A program made the translations under genes and the position numbers. A DNA stretch of 44,482 bases from Rodentolepis nana (lineage: Eukaryota; Platyhelminthes; Cestoda; Cyclophyllidea; Hymenolepididae), in the NCBI GenBank assembly GCA_900617975.1, contig UZAE01000057.1, forward strand, positions 1-44,482, written 5' to 3'. Below are positions 44,355-44,482 of the stretch, piece by piece (positions within the stretch are counted from its first letter, which is position 1; each line of letters starts with the position of its first letter). Under the pieces are notes generated by a model. The model was not told the DNA's origin. It saw only the letters and a program-made list of their open reading frames with translations, and did not search any database.

Positions 44355-44482
44355 CGGTGTGTGATAGACTTACCTCCACGTGGCACAACTTGGGCAACGT
44401 ATACTCATACGGCAAAAAAGTCTATCAACCAGAAGTTGACTTCTCACTTCAAACTACCATGACCCCACTGTATGTCATATTC
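44355..44482 (+). mobile_element. SINE-like repeat copy, cut by window end
   Basis: GCGGTGTGTGATAGACTTAC, GTATACTCATACGGCAAAAA and ACCATGACCCCACTGTATGT match the 5' part of the family. The 3' part lies beyond the window. Confidence 0.75.

Noticed and set aside
1..44482. CRISPR arrays, rRNA or tRNA genes, bacterial-type operons
   Set aside because: No regularly spaced repeats, no recognisable RNA gene cores, and gene structure is clearly spliced eukaryotic.

Overview
This window looks like nuclear DNA from a metazoan, most probably a parasitic flatworm (cestode or trematode). It is AT-rich and gene-sparse. Its genes are split into small exons by GT-AG introns, and retroposon copies, mariner-type remnants, poly-G tracts and microsatellites lie between and inside the genes. 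The clearest gene has tiny introns at its 5' end (43 and 68 bp) and multi-kilobase introns further on, a gradient known from schistosomes and other flatworms. The species cannot be fixed from sequence alone.

Left part (1-5.4 kb, minus strand): pieces of BTB/Kelch (KLHL-type) genes. A BTB-domain exon lies at about 295-486. One fairly intact run of Kelch exons (4398 down to 3137) is surrounded by decayed duplicate exons at about 1.84-2.09, 2.30-2.47, 2.77-3.03, 4.56-4.71 and 4.95-5.35 kb. The duplicates carry stops, frameshifts and lost splice sites.

Middle-left (5949-16231, plus strand): a complete seven-exon gene for a 374-residue protein of the NAD-dependent glycerol-3-phosphate dehydrogenase (GPD1) family. 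All splice phases agree. The fold signature is kept (GxGxxG, the catalytic-type lysines, a C-terminal domain ending QHPAHV), but the substrate-phosphate block around CYGGRNR and the GAN asparagine are missing or replaced, so it may be a divergent or non-catalytic paralogue. Its introns hold a diverged direct duplication, a poly-G tract and an antisense mariner-like transposase fragment.

Middle and right (minus strand, 37096 down to at least 21448): four phase-compatible exons give about 442 residues of a Ser/Asn/Pro-rich, probably disordered protein that I do not recognise. A 27-nt micro-exon candidate and two possible terminal exons lie further downstream (20.4-18.5 kb). This gene is convergent with the GPD1-like gene. 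The Kelch array and the GPD1-like gene are divergent.

Mobile DNA: a dead full-length mariner-type element (about 22020-23219) with recognisable terminal inverted repeats; a 5'-truncated LINE (38290-38742) bounded by a 12-bp target-site duplication; and at least eight copies or pieces of a ~320-bp SINE-like family (5.4, 28.1, 29.4, 30.4, 34.8, 42.0, 44.1 and 44.4 kb). The last ~65 bp of the SINE-like family resemble the 3' tail of the LINE, which suggests a LINE/SINE partner pair. The rest is intronic or intergenic sequence in which I see no supported feature.
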